Below are positions 45,622-55,719 of a stretch of 64,000 nt of DNA, one piece after another (within the stretch, counting starts at the first letter, position 1; each line of letters opens with the position of its first letter). The translations under genes were made by a program, and so were the position numbers. The notes under the pieces were generated by a model. It ran no database searches. It had not been told where the DNA came from and saw nothing but the letters and a program-made list of their open reading frames with translations. The stretch comes from Microscillaceae bacterium (GTDB taxonomy: Bacteria > Bacteroidota > Bacteroidia > Cytophagales > Microscillaceae), in contig JAABSX010000012.1 of NCBI GenBank assembly GCA_011390205.1, positions 29,923 to 93,922 of the forward strand, in the 5' to 3' direction.

Positions 45622-46830
45622 ATGGCTGAAGCTTATATTTACGACGCAGTTCGTACCCCTCGCGGCAAAGGAAAAGCCGATGGCTCACTACACGAAGCCC
45701 AACCCGTACAGTTGCTTGCCTCACTTTTGAAGGCAGTACAAGAGCGAAATAACCTCGATACTTCTTTAGTAGATGACGTAGTAGCAGGCTGTGTGAGCCC
45801 CGTAGGAGAGCAAGGCGCAGACATCGCACGCACCGCAGTTCTGGAGGCAGGCTATGCCGAAACTGTAGCAGGTGTGCAGCTCAACCGCTTTTGCTCCTCA
45901 GGTTTAGAAGCTATCAATACAGCTTCTGCACACGTAATGTCAGGACAGGCTGACCTAGTAATCGCAGGGGGCGTAGAGTCTATGTCGCGTGTGCCTATGG
46001 GTTCTGATGGAGGCGCATTATTTACCAATCCTGCCCTTATTGGCAGACACAAAATAGTACCTCAAGGCATCTCTGCCGACCTTATCGCCACCAAATATGG
46101 TTTCTCTCGTGAAGACCTAGACCGTTTCTCAGCAGAATCGCACCGCCGCGCTTATGAAGCTACTCAAAAAGGCTATTTCAAAAAATCTTTGATTCCTATT
46201 CTTGACCAAATCGGTATGGCATTACTGACCGAAGATGAAGGAATCCGCCCCCAGACTACCGTAGAAAGCCTTTCTGCCCTCAAACCTGCTTTTGAGATGA
46301 TGGGCCAAATGGGTGGACTGAATGCACTTGCACTACAAAAATATCCCGAAATAGAACGCATCAACCACGTACACCATGCTGGTAACTCTTCGCAAATCTC
46401 TGACGGCTCAGGTTTGCTCCTGATTGGCAACAAAGAAGTAGGCGAAAAAGCAGGCTTGAAAGCACGTGCTCGCATTCACTCTTACGCCATTATCGGCTCC
46501 GAGCCTACCATTATGCTTACAGGCCCTGCCCCTTCTACCCGTAAACTCTTGAAGAAAAACGGCATGAATATCAATGACATTGATATTTTTGAAGTCAATG
46601 AAGCCTTTGCCGTAGTGCCGATGCTTTATATGCAAGAACTAGGCATTGACCACAGCAAAGTAAACCCCAATGGTGGCGCAATCGCAATGGGACACCCACT
46701 AGGTGCTACTGGTGCTATCCTTATCAGCACTTTGATAGATGAGCTAGAGCGTCAAGATAAAACCTTAGGACTTGCTACCCTTTGTATTGGTGGTGGTATG
46801 GGCATCTCTACTATCATTGAGAGAATCTAA
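45622..46830 (+). CDS. acetyl-CoA C-acyltransferase (thiolase)
   Basis: A 402-residue thiolase: nucleophile Cys91 in [60 protein letters not shown] and CIGGGMGIS with the second catalytic Cys. It cleaves 3-ketoacyl-CoA in beta-oxidation (FadA/FadI type). It is followed 237 bp later by the FadJ-like gene on the same strand; the intervening DNA carries GC-rich repeats. Confidence 0.96.
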   Translation: MAEAYIYDAVRTPRGKGKADGSLHEAQPVQLLASLLKAVQERNNLDTSLVDDVVAGCVSPVGEQGADIARTAVLEAGYAETVAGVQLNRFCSSGLEAINTASAHVMSGQADLVIAGGVESMSRVPMGSDGGALFTNPALIGRHKIVPQGISADLIATKYGFSREDLDRFSAESHRRAYEATQKGYFKKSLIPILDQIGMALLTEDEGIRPQTTVESLSALKPAFEMMGQMGGLNALALQKYPEIERINHVHHAGNSSQISDGSGLLLIGNKEVGEKAGLKARARIHSYAIIGSEPTIMLTGPAPSTRKLLKKNGMNINDIDIFEVNEAFAVVPMLYMQELGIDHSKVNPNGGAIAMGHPLGATGAILISTLIDELERQDKTLGLATLCIGGGMGISTIIERI

Positions 46831-47040
46831 AAGCCCCTCAGCAAGCCCCCAGCCCCCAAAGGGGGAGTTTAGGAGGGTTTCTTGAATGGGGTGTAGGAAA
46901 GCAAAAGGAAAATTTTTAAAACAATACTTAAATTAACAATTAATAAAGAATCATCGCCTTACTCAGCAGTTACTCTGTTGAGGACAGAGTCCTCAGCAGT
47001 TCCCCCTTTGGGGGTTAGGGGGCTGCCTTTAGGGACTGAC
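46831..47040. repeat. inverted GC-rich repeats and short direct repeats
   Basis: The arm AGCCCCCAGCCCCCAAAGGG (from 46845) reappears in reverse complement around 47001-47035 (TTCCCCCTTTGGGGGTTAGG...). CTCAGCAGTT occurs twice (46962-46971 and 46992-47001), and ACTCTGT / ACAGAGT forms a hairpin between them. The repeat sits between thiolase and the FadJ-like gene. CCCCCAAAGGGGG-type elements recur in many Bacteroidota genomes; whether this is one of them is not checked. Confidence 0.65.
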
Positions 47041-47067
47041 TGTTAAAAGGCTTTTTAATATAAAATT

Positions 47068-49263
47068 ATGATAGATTACAGCATAGAAGACAATATAGCC
47101 ATCTTGGCTTGGAATATGGAGGGCTATCCTCAGAATGTGATGAATGACCACTCTTATACGGCATTCGTAGAAAATATGGACAAGGCAATAGCTGACCCCG
47201 AAGTAAAGGGAATCATCATCACTTCCAAAAAAGATTCATTTTTTGCAGGTGCTGACCTTAAGATGATGCGTGAAATGCTAGGCAAAGACCACAGCCAAGT
47301 ACCTGTTGCAGAGGCTTTCAAAGAGTCTTTTAAGTGGAATGAAGTTTTCCGCAAATACGAAACTGCGGGCAAGCCGCTAGTAGCTGCCATCAACGGGCAT
47401 GCACTGGGTGGAGGCTATGAGATTGCACTGATGTGCCATTATCGCATTGCTATCAATGATTCTAAAACACAAATTGGCTTGCCCGAAGCTCAAATTGGCT
47501 TGCTCCCTGGGGCAGGCGGCACACAGCGTCTTCCTCGCTTGGTAGGCATGGAGGCTGGCGTTCCTTTTCTTTTGGAAGGAAAAAAAGTCGATCCACAAGC
47601 TGCCCTCAAAATGGGATTAATCAATGAGTTAGCTGCTGACCAAGATGCAATGATTGCTGCTGCCAAAACTTGGCTCAAAGCCAACCCGAATGCTATTCAG
47701 CCTTGGGACGAAGTCAAAAAGGGTCAAATCGTAGCACGTACTTTCTACAAAGTGCCTGGAGGAAATATCCAAAGTCCCAAAGGTGCGCAACTGATGCTGC
47801 CTGGCACTGCCCTCATGTGGGACAAAAGCAAAGGTAACTATCCCGCACAGCTTGCCATCATGAACTGTGTCTATGAAGGGCTACAAGTACCTATGGACAA
47901 GGCAATCAAGATAGAATCACGCTATTTTATTACTTTGCTCAATAATCCTGTAGCAAAAAACATGATTCGCACATTATTCTTTGCGCTACAAGAGGCAAAC
48001 AAAGGCGGCGCAAGACCTAAAAATATAGAAAAAACCAACATTCAGAAAGTAGGTATCTTGGGTGCTGGCTTGATGGGTGCTGGCGTGGCTTATGTAACTG
48101 CTCTCGGCGGAATGCAAGTCGTCTTGAAAGATGTTACTTTAGAATCTGCCGAAAAAGGCAAAGATTATTCTCGTGATTTGCTCAAAAAAGGCATGTCAAG
48201 AGGCAAAGTAACTGCCGAAAAAGCCGAAAAAGTACTAGGCCTTATCCAGACTACGGCTGATGCCAAAGACCTAGAAGGCTGCGACCTTATCATAGAAGCC
48301 GTATTCGAAAACCGTGAACTCAAAGCCAAAGTAACTCAAGAAACCGAAGCGTTCTTAGCAGATACTGCAGTTTTTGGCTCTAATACTTCTACTTTGCCTA
48401 TCACTGGCTTGGCAGAGGCTTCCAAACGCCCAGATAACTTTATCGGGATTCACTTCTTCTCACCTGTAGATAAAATGCCTTTGGTAGAAATCATCATGGG
48501 CGAAAAGACTTCAGAGTATGCCCTTGCCCTCACGATTGATTATGTGATGAAAATTCGCAAAACGCCTATCGTAGTGAACGATTCTCGTGGGTTTTATACT
48601 TCTCGTTGCTTTGGTACTTACACTTCAGAAGGTATCCAGATGGTAGCAGAAGGTGTAAGCCCTTCATTGGTAGAGCGTGCTGGCACAATGGCAGGTATGC
48701 CCGTAGGCTCGCTCGATGTGGCTGATGCCGTAGCGATTGACCTCGCCTACAAGGTAATGAAACAAGCCGAAGCTGATTTAGGTGTGAAAATAGAAGACCA
48801 ACCGAGCGGCGCAGTTGTGAAGAAATTTGTGGAAGAACTAGAGCGTTTTGGTAAGAAAAACAAAAAAGGTTTCTACGACTATCCCGAAAATGGTAAGAAA
48901 TACCTTTCACCTCTTTTGAATGAGCTTTATCCGCTTGCCGAAACACAGCCAACCATAGAGGAAGCCAAAAAACGTTTATTGCACCGCCAAGCCATTGAGG
49001 CTGTACGCTGCTTAGAAGAAGGCGTACTCCGCAACCCTACTGATGGTGATGTGGGTTCTATCCTTGCGTGGGGATTCCCTCCTTACACAGGCGGAATTTT
49101 CTCTTATGTGGATATGGTAGGCGTAGCCAAGTTTGTAGCAGAGCTTGATGAATTGGCTGCCAAATATGGCGAGCGATTCCAGCCTACTGACCGCCTCCGT
49201 GAAATGGCAAAAAATGGCGAAACCTTTCACGGTGTGAAGCAAACTGCTGAAGCTACTGCTTAA
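47068..49263 (+). CDS. 3-hydroxyacyl-CoA dehydrogenase/enoyl-CoA hydratase (FadJ-like)
   Basis: A 731-residue multifunctional enzyme. The crotonase domain has FAGADLKMM, NGHALGGGYEIALMCHY and GLPEAQIGLLPGAGGTQRLPRL (catalytic Glu). The NAD-binding Rossmann motif is GILGAGLMGAGVAYVTALGG (near 331-350), then GSNTSTLPITGL and IHFFSPVDKMPLVEII, and the C-terminal 3-HCDH domains with ILAWGFPPYTGGIFSYVD. It performs hydration and dehydrogenation of enoyl-CoA in beta-oxidation. A terminator follows. Confidence 0.96.
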   Translation: MIDYSIEDNIAILAWNMEGYPQNVMNDHSYTAFVENMDKAIADPEVKGIIITSKKDSFFAGADLKMMREMLGKDHSQVPVAEAFKESFKWNEVFRKYETAGKPLVAAINGHALGGGYEIALMCHYRIAINDSKTQIGLPEAQIGLLPGAGGTQRLPRLVGMEAGVPFLLEGKKVDPQAALKMGLINELAADQDAMIAAAKTWLKANPNAIQPWDEVKKGQIVARTFYKVPGGNIQSPKGAQLMLPGTALMWDKSKGNYPAQLAIMNCVYEGLQVPMDKAIKIESRYFITLLNNPVAKNMIRTLFFALQEANKGGARPKNIEKTNIQKVGILGAGLMGAGVAYVTALGGMQVVLKDVTLESAEKGKDYSRDLLKKGMSRGKVTAEKAEKVLGLIQTTADAKDLEGCDLIIEAVFENRELKAKVTQETEAFLADTAVFGSNTSTLPITGLAEASKRPDNFIGIHFFSPVDKMPLVEIIMGEKTSEYALALTIDYVMKIRKTPIVVNDSRGFYTSRCFGTYTSEGIQMVAEGVSPSLVERAGTMAGMPVGSLDVADAVAIDLAYKVMKQAEADLGVKIEDQPSGAVVKKFVEELERFGKKNKKGFYDYPENGKKYLSPLLNELYPLAETQPTIEEAKKRLLHRQAIEAVRCLEEGVLRNPTDGDVGSILAWGFPPYTGGIFSYVDMVGVAKFVAELDELAAKYGERFQPTDRLREMAKNGETFHGVKQTAEATA

Positions 49264-49300
49264 ACATTGCTTAAGTTTTCTTTAAAAAATCCTTAATTTT

Positions 49301-49330
49301 AAGCCCACAGCTTCGGTTGTGGGCTTTTTT
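49301..49330 (+). terminator. intrinsic terminator
   Basis: AAGCCCACAG and TTGTGGGCTTTTTT form a stem around a CTTCGG loop, 38 bp after the FadJ-like gene, with a T-run. It lies between two convergent genes. Confidence 0.85.
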
Positions 49331-49332
49331 AT

Positions 49333-50118
49333 TCACCCCCCCCTAAAATCAGGCTTTCTTTTCTCGAAATGGCTTTGGATGGCTTCTAGCCAATCAGGGC
49401 TTCCTATCAATGAGCTTTGCAGACGAATCTCTAACTCTTGGCTCTCTCTGAGGCCCAGAGAAGTGCCCTCTTCTATGATTTGTCGTGCAATACGGATGGT
49501 AGGAGGAGGTAGATAGAGAAACTTTTTGATGAGTGCATCTGCTTCATTGTCAAGCTCTTCGGGGCTGGTGAGTTTATGGAGAAGCCCATATTGAGCTGCC
49601 TTGTGGGCATCAAAAAACTCACCCAAGAGCGTCATTTCTTTGGCGGCGGCAATGCCCACCAGACGAGTGATACGCTGAGTACCCATGATGACAGCAATGC
49701 CCATTTTGACCTCAGGCAAGCAAAACTGTGCGGTCTCATCTGCAATTCTAAAATCACAGCAACATGCCAAAATTAAGCCCCCACCAATACAGTAGCCTTT
49801 TATCTTAGCTATTTTGGGCTGCGGAATGGCTTCGAAGGCATCTATGCAAAGCTGCAAAGCCCTGAGATTTTCTTCAAAAATCTCAGGGGCGGCATGGATT
49901 AAGGGCTTGATAGAAGCGATATCTACCCCTGCCGAAAAATGCACCCCTTCACCTGAGAACAGCACAGCCCAGATAGATTTTTGGCCACTGAGGTATTCAC
50001 TGATTTCTTTGAGTTCAAAAAGTGTTTCGCTCGTCAAGCTATTCATTTTTTGGGAGCGGCACAGGGTCAGGTAGGCAACGTGCTCTTTTTCTTCTAACTT
50101 CCAATTTTGGTATTTCAT
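49333..50118 (-). CDS. enoyl-CoA hydratase/isomerase family protein
   Basis: A 261-residue crotonase-fold protein: FSGEGVHFSAGVDIASIK (oxyanion hole), KGYCIGGGLILACCCDFRIADE, and FCLPEVKMGIAVIMGTQRITRLVG. In crotonases the catalytic Glu pair usually sits near GGG..LA and PE; the second Glu (PEVKMG) is present. It belongs with the nearby beta-oxidation genes but is transcribed toward them. The substrate is not known. Confidence 0.9.
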   Translation of the reverse strand: MKYQNWKLEEKEHVAYLTLCRSQKMNSLTSETLFELKEISEYLSGQKSIWAVLFSGEGVHFSAGVDIASIKPLIHAAPEIFEENLRALQLCIDAFEAIPQPKIAKIKGYCIGGGLILACCCDFRIADETAQFCLPEVKMGIAVIMGTQRITRLVGIAAAKEMTLLGEFFDAHKAAQYGLLHKLTSPEELDNEADALIKKFLYLPPPTIRIARQIIEEGTSLGLRESQELEIRLQSSLIGSPDWLEAIQSHFEKRKPDFRGG

Positions 50119-50364
50119 TTTCTATCTTTCTAGTATATATTTTGGATTAAGATGTACATTAATTCAGTGTAAAGTACTGATATACAATATTTTGTGAAAT
50201 TTTTTCAAAGTCATTTAGAAATAACAACCACTCAAATACTTTTTGGTTTGGGCAAATGGGCGGTAAAATGACCTTCTAAAGCCAATAAAATCACAAAACT
50301 TTCACACAGGTAATTTGCTGGTCATCAAATCAATCATTAATTTGGAATTTATTTTGAATTAAAA

Positions 50365-53289
50365 ATGAAAGTATCTACCACCCAACCGTTTCAGATTGTT
50401 TATTCTATTTTTCAACATGAGTTTCTTGGCTATCTCCTTGAGTCATTTGTGGTGCAGGTTAATTCTAAGGGCTTGCTTACTTTTCAGCATCAAAATATCT
50501 CTTCTCAAAATGCACATGAGTTTGCCAAAAGGCTAGATGAAGATGATTTTGAACTGATTCGACTCATCGAGCAAATTCAGCAAGAAAGCATCATCAAAAA
50601 ATTCTACAACAAAAAAGTAAAGCCTGCCGCATTCTTCTTAAAAGTATATGACAAAGAAAAAGGAGACAAACCTCTCCAAAAACTCATAGAAAGCTACATA
50701 GAAGATAGAATGAGTGCTATCATTACCCGTTTGCAGCTAGGCAAGCTCGTATTCGTGATGAGCAAAGATGGCAGCCCCATCTGGAAAAAATTAAAGTTTG
50801 CGGAGAAGCAGGTGTCTGTGCTTTTTCATTTTAGACGCAATGAAAAAGGCACAAATTATTTTCCTACCCTCAAATACCAAGACGACAAACTGGATTTTCA
50901 GTACAAAGGGGCTTTTATACTCGCCAACGATCCCGCTTGGATGGTCTTAGGAGATACCATTTATTCTTTTAGGGATAATATAGATGGCTACAAGCTGAAA
51001 CCCTTCTTGGCAAAATCTTTCATCGCCATTCCTCGCTCATTAGAAGAGACCTATTATAAAAAATTCGTCGTACCACTGATAGCTACTTGCCACGTGTATG
51101 CCCAAGGCTTTGAGATAGAGACCGTCGAGTTTGAGCCTCGCCCACAGTTATTTCTTTCTGACAAAAAAGAAGTTACACAGTTGTTTGAAGGCAATACTCC
51201 CCAAGAAGATATTTGTCTAGAGCTTATATTTCAGTACCAAGATTTTAGCCTCAAAGCACTAGATACCAGCTCGAAGGAGTACAAAAGCAAAAAAGTCAAG
51301 GTACAGCTCCAGCAAAAAGACGGAGAATACACCTTTTTTAGAGTCAAAAGAGACTTAAACTATGAGAAGGATGTGGTCAGATTTTTAGAAAATATAGGTC
51401 TTCATTTGCAGAAAGGAGAAATTACTTTGCCCAAAGCGGAGGCATTTCAGTGGATGAGCCAGCAATCCAATACCTTGCACCAGCACGGGTTTAAGATTAT
51501 CCAGCAGAGCAAGGCAAGCAAGCAGTATTTTGTGGGCAAGGCACAAATTAGTTTAGAAATCAATGAAAATACGGATTGGTTTGATATCTATGCCAAGATT
51601 TATTTTGGTGAATATGAGATTCCTTTTTTACAACTCAGAAAATACATCCTCCAAAACAAAAAAGAATTTACACTGCCCAATGGAGAAATTGCCGTCATTC
51701 CTGAAACTTGGGTAACGCAATACGCCGCCCTTTTTGCCTTTGCAGAGCAGATGGAAGGCTTGCCTCCTACGCTCAAAAAGCATCACTTACACCTTATCGA
51801 AGAGCTACAGCACGGTGAGTACGCACAGATTAGATTCCAAAGCAAATTACAAAAACTCAAAGATTTTGAGAAAATAGAAGAATATACCCTGCCCGAAGGC
51901 TTTGAGGGCACACTCCGAAGCTACCAAAAGTCAGGCTATAACTGGCTAAGTTTTTTGAATGAATACAGGCTCGGAGGATGCCTTGCAGATGATATGGGCT
52001 TAGGGAAAACAGTCCAGACACTTGCACTTTTGCAAGCACAAAAAGAACAAGCAAATGCTACTTCTTTGCTCATCATCCCTACTTCACTCATTTATAACTG
52101 GGAGCTGGAGGCTAGTAAATTTACTCCACAGCTAAAAATACTCAATTACACAGGCACTAACCGCAACAAAGAACTTGGATATTTTGGAGCGTATGATCTT
52201 GTCATTACTTCGTATGGCATCGTCAGGATTGACATAGACATTCTCAAAGACTATCCGTTTCATTATGTCATTTTAGACGAATCACAGGCGATTAAAAACC
52301 CCAGCTCTAATATCTCAAAAGCCGTCAGAGATCTCAGAAGTAAGCATAGGCTCATCCTTACGGGCACTCCCTTAGAGAATACAACCTTGGATTTGTGGGC
52401 ACAGATGTCTTTCATCAATCCTGGACTGCTAGGCACGCAGCGTTTTTTCAAAGATGAATTTCTAAACCCCATAGAACGAAAAAAAGACCAAGAAAAATCT
52501 CAAAAGCTTGCCCAAATCATCAAACCTTTTATCCTAAGAAGGCTCAAATCTCAAGTGGCCCTAGACCTACCCGAAAAAATTGAGAACATACAATACTGTC
52601 TTATGAATGAAGCTCAAGAAGAAATGTATGAACGTACAAAATCTCAATACAGAAACCAAATTTTGTTAGAAATGGAGCAAAAAGGACTGCACCGTTCACA
52701 GTTTTTACTCTTGCAGGGGCTTACCAAGCTAAGACAAATTGCCAATCACCCCCGCCTTGTAGAAGCCGACTACCAAGGGGACTCAGGCAAAATGGAGGAC
52801 ATTAGATACAAATTAGAAAACATCATCAGTGAAGGACACAAGGTGCTTGTGTTTAGTCAGTTTGTGAAGCACCTCGATATTTTGAGAGAATATCTTGATG
52901 CCCAAAAAATCCCTTATGCCTACTTAGATGGTGCTACAAGAGACAGACAGGCACAGGTAGAGGCTTTTCAGATGGAAGACAAATACAAGGTATTCCTTAT
53001 CTCGCTCAAGGCAGGCGGAGTAGGACTAAACCTCACTGCCGCAGAATATGTCTTCTTGCTAGACCCTTGGTGGAATCCCGCCGTGGAAGCCCAAGCCATA
53101 GACAGAGCCCACAGAATAGGACAAAAAAGCACAGTATTTACCTATAAATTTATCACACGTAACTCTGTAGAAGAAAAAATACTGGCACTTCAGCAAGCTA
53201 AAAAACAACTCACTGACAACATCATTAACAGTGAAGAAGGATTCGTAAAAACGCTTAGTGCAGAGGATATGATGAATTTACTTACATGA
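50365..53289 (+). CDS. SNF2-family DNA helicase/ATPase
   Basis: A 974-residue protein. An N-terminal 500-residue region of unknown type precedes the SNF2 core. The core has motif I LADDMGLGKTVQTLAL (near 540), VITSYGIVRID, motif II LDESQAIKNPSS (DESQ near 637), motif III LTGTPLENTTLDLWAQM, and the C-terminal helicase half KVLVFSQFVKHLDIL, SLKAGGVGLNLTAA and DRAHRIGQ. These are the marks of the Snf2/Rad54-like bacterial family. It remodels or translocates on double-stranded DNA in an unknown process; it is not linked to a known defence cluster here. Confidence 0.95.
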   Translation: MKVSTTQPFQIVYSIFQHEFLGYLLESFVVQVNSKGLLTFQHQNISSQNAHEFAKRLDEDDFELIRLIEQIQQESIIKKFYNKKVKPAAFFLKVYDKEKGDKPLQKLIESYIEDRMSAIITRLQLGKLVFVMSKDGSPIWKKLKFAEKQVSVLFHFRRNEKGTNYFPTLKYQDDKLDFQYKGAFILANDPAWMVLGDTIYSFRDNIDGYKLKPFLAKSFIAIPRSLEETYYKKFVVPLIATCHVYAQGFEIETVEFEPRPQLFLSDKKEVTQLFEGNTPQEDICLELIFQYQDFSLKALDTSSKEYKSKKVKVQLQQKDGEYTFFRVKRDLNYEKDVVRFLENIGLHLQKGEITLPKAEAFQWMSQQSNTLHQHGFKIIQQSKASKQYFVGKAQISLEINENTDWFDIYAKIYFGEYEIPFLQLRKYILQNKKEFTLPNGEIAVIPETWVTQYAALFAFAEQMEGLPPTLKKHHLHLIEELQHGEYAQIRFQSKLQKLKDFEKIEEYTLPEGFEGTLRSYQKSGYNWLSFLNEYRLGGCLADDMGLGKTVQTLALLQAQKEQANATSLLIIPTSLIYNWELEASKFTPQLKILNYTGTNRNKELGYFGAYDLVITSYGIVRIDIDILKDYPFHYVILDESQAIKNPSSNISKAVRDLRSKHRLILTGTPLENTTLDLWAQMSFINPGLLGTQRFFKDEFLNPIERKKDQEKSQKLAQIIKPFILRRLKSQVALDLPEKIENIQYCLMNEAQEEMYERTKSQYRNQILLEMEQKGLHRSQFLLLQGLTKLRQIANHPRLVEADYQGDSGKMEDIRYKLENIISEGHKVLVFSQFVKHLDILREYLDAQKIPYAYLDGATRDRQAQVEAFQMEDKYKVFLISLKAGGVGLNLTAAEYVFLLDPWWNPAVEAQAIDRAHRIGQKSTVFTYKFITRNSVEEKILALQQAKKQLTDNIINSEEGFVKTLSAEDMMNLLT

Positions 53290-53404
53290 GATAGTTACTA
53301 GCAACATAATAAAAATTTGAATTTTTTAAGAATTTATTCTAAATTGGGCTGACTTTTTAATTATTTATTGTCTTAGTGTTATCACCACATAGAAAGAAAA
53401 ACCT

Positions 53405-54487
53405 ATGAAATACAGGCATTTATTAACCTACATTATTCTCTTGCTTGCTTCGCTGTCTATTTCCACAGCTGCAGCACAGACTCAATTTTACAAGCAGTTT
53501 AAAGGAAAAATAGGCGATAATGAGATCAGGGTAGAGCTCATCAAAGCCCCTAGCAAAGACAACCCTCAGTTTAACCTCAGAGGGTCTTATTATTATGAGC
53601 GTATCGGAGAGAATATCCAGCTGAAGCAGGGTAATATAGACAACCTAGGCAATATATACCTGGAAGAGGGGGTCTCTAAGAGAGATTATGACGGGCAGAA
53701 TAGCTTTGCAAAAACGGGTACTTTTCGGGGGATGTATTATGCCAATCTAGGGCGTTTGGAGGGCGAGTGGGTCAGTGTAAATGGGCAAAGACTCCCCTTC
53801 TTTTTTCAGGAAGACTACAGCAACCACTCTATCCCTGCAGAGATTATCTTCAATGACATTAACTATGAAAGTGCAGAAATTAGGTTTCATTACCCTAGAT
53901 TTCAGAACCACCCACAGGCACAAAGCATTAACCAATACCTACAAAAAAATATTTTGGGAGACATGCAGGCAAAGATGATTCAATTTATCAATAATTATCA
54001 AGAAACGGCAGCACTCGGTGGCATGGCTGACGGCTTCGAGAGCACCAACATAGGCTATATCAGACACAACGACCACCACATCCTGACGATAGAATACAGC
54101 AGCAATGATTTTCAGGGAGGGATGCACGGTATGTTTCAGAGCAGCTTTTATAATTTTAACCTACAAAACGGCAACCTCATCAGCTTAGATGATGTCCTTG
54201 TCAAAGGTTATGAGACCCCACTGACACAGATAGCTGAAAAAATATTTAGGAGCAAATACGGCATGAAGCCTGACCAATCTCTGGGTGAATTTGGCTTTAC
54301 CTTCCCTGGCAATGCCTTTAAACTGACCAATAATTATTATTTGGATAGACAAGGTATTGGCTTTTTTTACAATGTGTATGAGATTGCACCCTATGCTGTA
54401 GGCTATCAAGAGTTATTTTTGCCTTTTGAACAGATCAAACAACTCGTCAAAAAAGGGGGACTTTTGAGCCCTTATGTAGAGAACTAA
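53405..54487 (+). CDS. secreted DUF3298/RsiV-like protein
   Basis: A 360-residue protein with a signal peptide (LLTYIILLLASLSISTAAAQ). An N-terminal domain made of beta strands (residues 25-140) precedes a C-terminal DUF3298-type domain (HILTIEYSSNDFQGGMHGMFQSSFYNFNLQNGNLISLDDVL ... FLPFEQIKQLV). Such proteins are periplasmic or outer-membrane associated; the family in Gram-positives includes RsiV. Function unknown. It is probably monocistronic. Confidence 0.75.
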   Translation: MKYRHLLTYIILLLASLSISTAAAQTQFYKQFKGKIGDNEIRVELIKAPSKDNPQFNLRGSYYYERIGENIQLKQGNIDNLGNIYLEEGVSKRDYDGQNSFAKTGTFRGMYYANLGRLEGEWVSVNGQRLPFFFQEDYSNHSIPAEIIFNDINYESAEIRFHYPRFQNHPQAQSINQYLQKNILGDMQAKMIQFINNYQETAALGGMADGFESTNIGYIRHNDHHILTIEYSSNDFQGGMHGMFQSSFYNFNLQNGNLISLDDVLVKGYETPLTQIAEKIFRSKYGMKPDQSLGEFGFTFPGNAFKLTNNYYLDRQGIGFFYNVYEIAPYAVGYQELFLPFEQIKQLVKKGGLLSPYVEN

Positions 54488-54596
54488 GCAATAGAAATAA
54501 AAAACACAAAACCAATCTAAGTTACAATAAATTAGCCCTAGTATCGTGATTATGAATATCTATCTTATAATTATATAAACCCAATAAAAATACACC

Positions 54597-55064
54597 ATGC
54601 GTCAATTTTCATTCAAATACCTACCCTGCATACTCGTCTTGTTGAGTCTGACTGGCTGCGAGCAGCATTTTTTTCAGAAATGGACAGACATTGCTTACCT
54701 CAACTGGACTGCCGACAATGTGGTCAGTAATCAAATAGAGATTACAGAAACCGAAGCTACTTATCAAATAAGTATCGGGCTGAGGTACTTACACGATATC
54801 TCTCAAAAAGGAATCAAAGTAGCTCTAGAAATCAGCAGCCCTTCCCAAAAAACAAGCACCAAAGAATATGAAATCATGCTCAAAGATGAAAACGGAGACG
54901 ACATAGGAGAGGTCATGGCAGAGTTGGTAGATATTATCCAAATCGTAGAAAATGATTTTAAATTTGAAGAAAAAGGAAGTTATACATTTAAAATCAAACA
55001 ACTCACAGGAGATACAGAGCTTGGAGGCATCGTAGAGGTAGGGCTGATTGTAGATAAAAAATAA
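54597..55064 (+). CDS. lipoprotein of unknown function
   Basis: A 155-residue protein with a lipoprotein signal peptide (LPCILVLLSLTGC, lipobox LTGC). The mature part is beta-rich (NQIEITETEATYQISIGLRYL, VALEISSPSQKTSTKEYEIMLK, GSYTFKIKQLTGDTELG) and resembles gliding-motility GldH lipoproteins in size and strand pattern, but I cannot assign it surely. The stop at 55062-55064 overlaps a repeated 18-nt motif that follows. Confidence 0.65.
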   Translation: MRQFSFKYLPCILVLLSLTGCEQHFFQKWTDIAYLNWTADNVVSNQIEITETEATYQISIGLRYLHDISQKGIKVALEISSPSQKTSTKEYEIMLKDENGDDIGEVMAELVDIIQIVENDFKFEEKGSYTFKIKQLTGDTELGGIVEVGLIVDKK

Positions 55065-55080
55065 GGAAAATTAGCCTTGA
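55063..55080 (+). repeat. 18-nt repeat, copy 1
   Basis: AAGGAAAATTAGCCTTGA. The identical 18-mer occurs at 60088-60105, and a shortened form (AAGGAAAATCCTTGA) at 60648-60662. Each can form a small AAGG/CCTT hairpin downstream of a stop codon. Its role is unknown. Confidence 0.55.
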
Positions 55081-55301
55081 CAAGATAAAGACTCACCTAA
55101 GTAGATTTTTAGAAGACTGAACCCGTCAAGATGTGTGTGATAGCACAGCTTGACTGCTCGCCTTATTCTTGCCCTAAGAAAATAACAGAGAAAGTTTAGA
55201 AAAAACTACTAAAAACTATGAGTAAAGTATATTTTTGCAGAACCTAAGGCCAATTCAATGCCTAACTATATTAATAAAGTGTACCAAGAAAAGCAGGATA
55301 A

Positions 55302-55673
55302 ATGAACATGCCAGTAACAATATTACTCATAGATGATGACCCAATAAATAATATTGTGAACAATAAGTTATTGCACAAGTTTGATTCTTCACTTCGTATT
55401 ATTGAGTTTTTGAGTGCCCGAAATGCACTCAAGCACCTTCAAAATCAAGAAAACAAACTTCCTGACATTATATTGTTAGACATTAACATGCCCGAAATGA
55501 ATGGCTGGGAGTTTTTAAAAGCTTATGAACCTCTCGGGCTGGCTTGCAAGCTTTTTTTGCTTACTTCATCCATCGCTCATGAGGATATTCAGAAAGCAAA
55601 AGAGTTTAAGGTAGTACAAGGCTTCCTGACCAAACCACTCGAAGATGACAAAATCCGTAGGATTTTTAGCTAG
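55302..55673 (+). CDS. single-domain response regulator
   Basis: A 123-residue receiver domain without an output domain. The acidic pocket is Asp11-13 in LLIDDDP, the phosphoacceptor is Asp60 in ILLDINMPEMNGW, the switch residues are Thr88/Ser89 in LLTSS, and Lys111 lies in TKPL. It probably shuttles phosphate in a phosphorelay or binds a partner. No histidine kinase is adjacent. A TATTTTTG box (55230-55237) lies upstream. The start is MNMPVTILL; Met3 is an alternative. Confidence 0.92.
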   Translation: MNMPVTILLIDDDPINNIVNNKLLHKFDSSLRIIEFLSARNALKHLQNQENKLPDIILLDINMPEMNGWEFLKAYEPLGLACKLFLLTSSIAHEDIQKAKEFKVVQGFLTKPLEDDKIRRIFS

Positions 55674-55719
55674 AAGCATCAGAGAACACAGTACGCTCTC
55701 TGATGCCCTATGACTTGTC

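Noticed and set aside
55125..55154. Hairpin GTCAAG/CTTGAC before the response regulator
   Set aside because: Noticed as a possible terminator, but there is no T-run; kept as unexplained rather than called.
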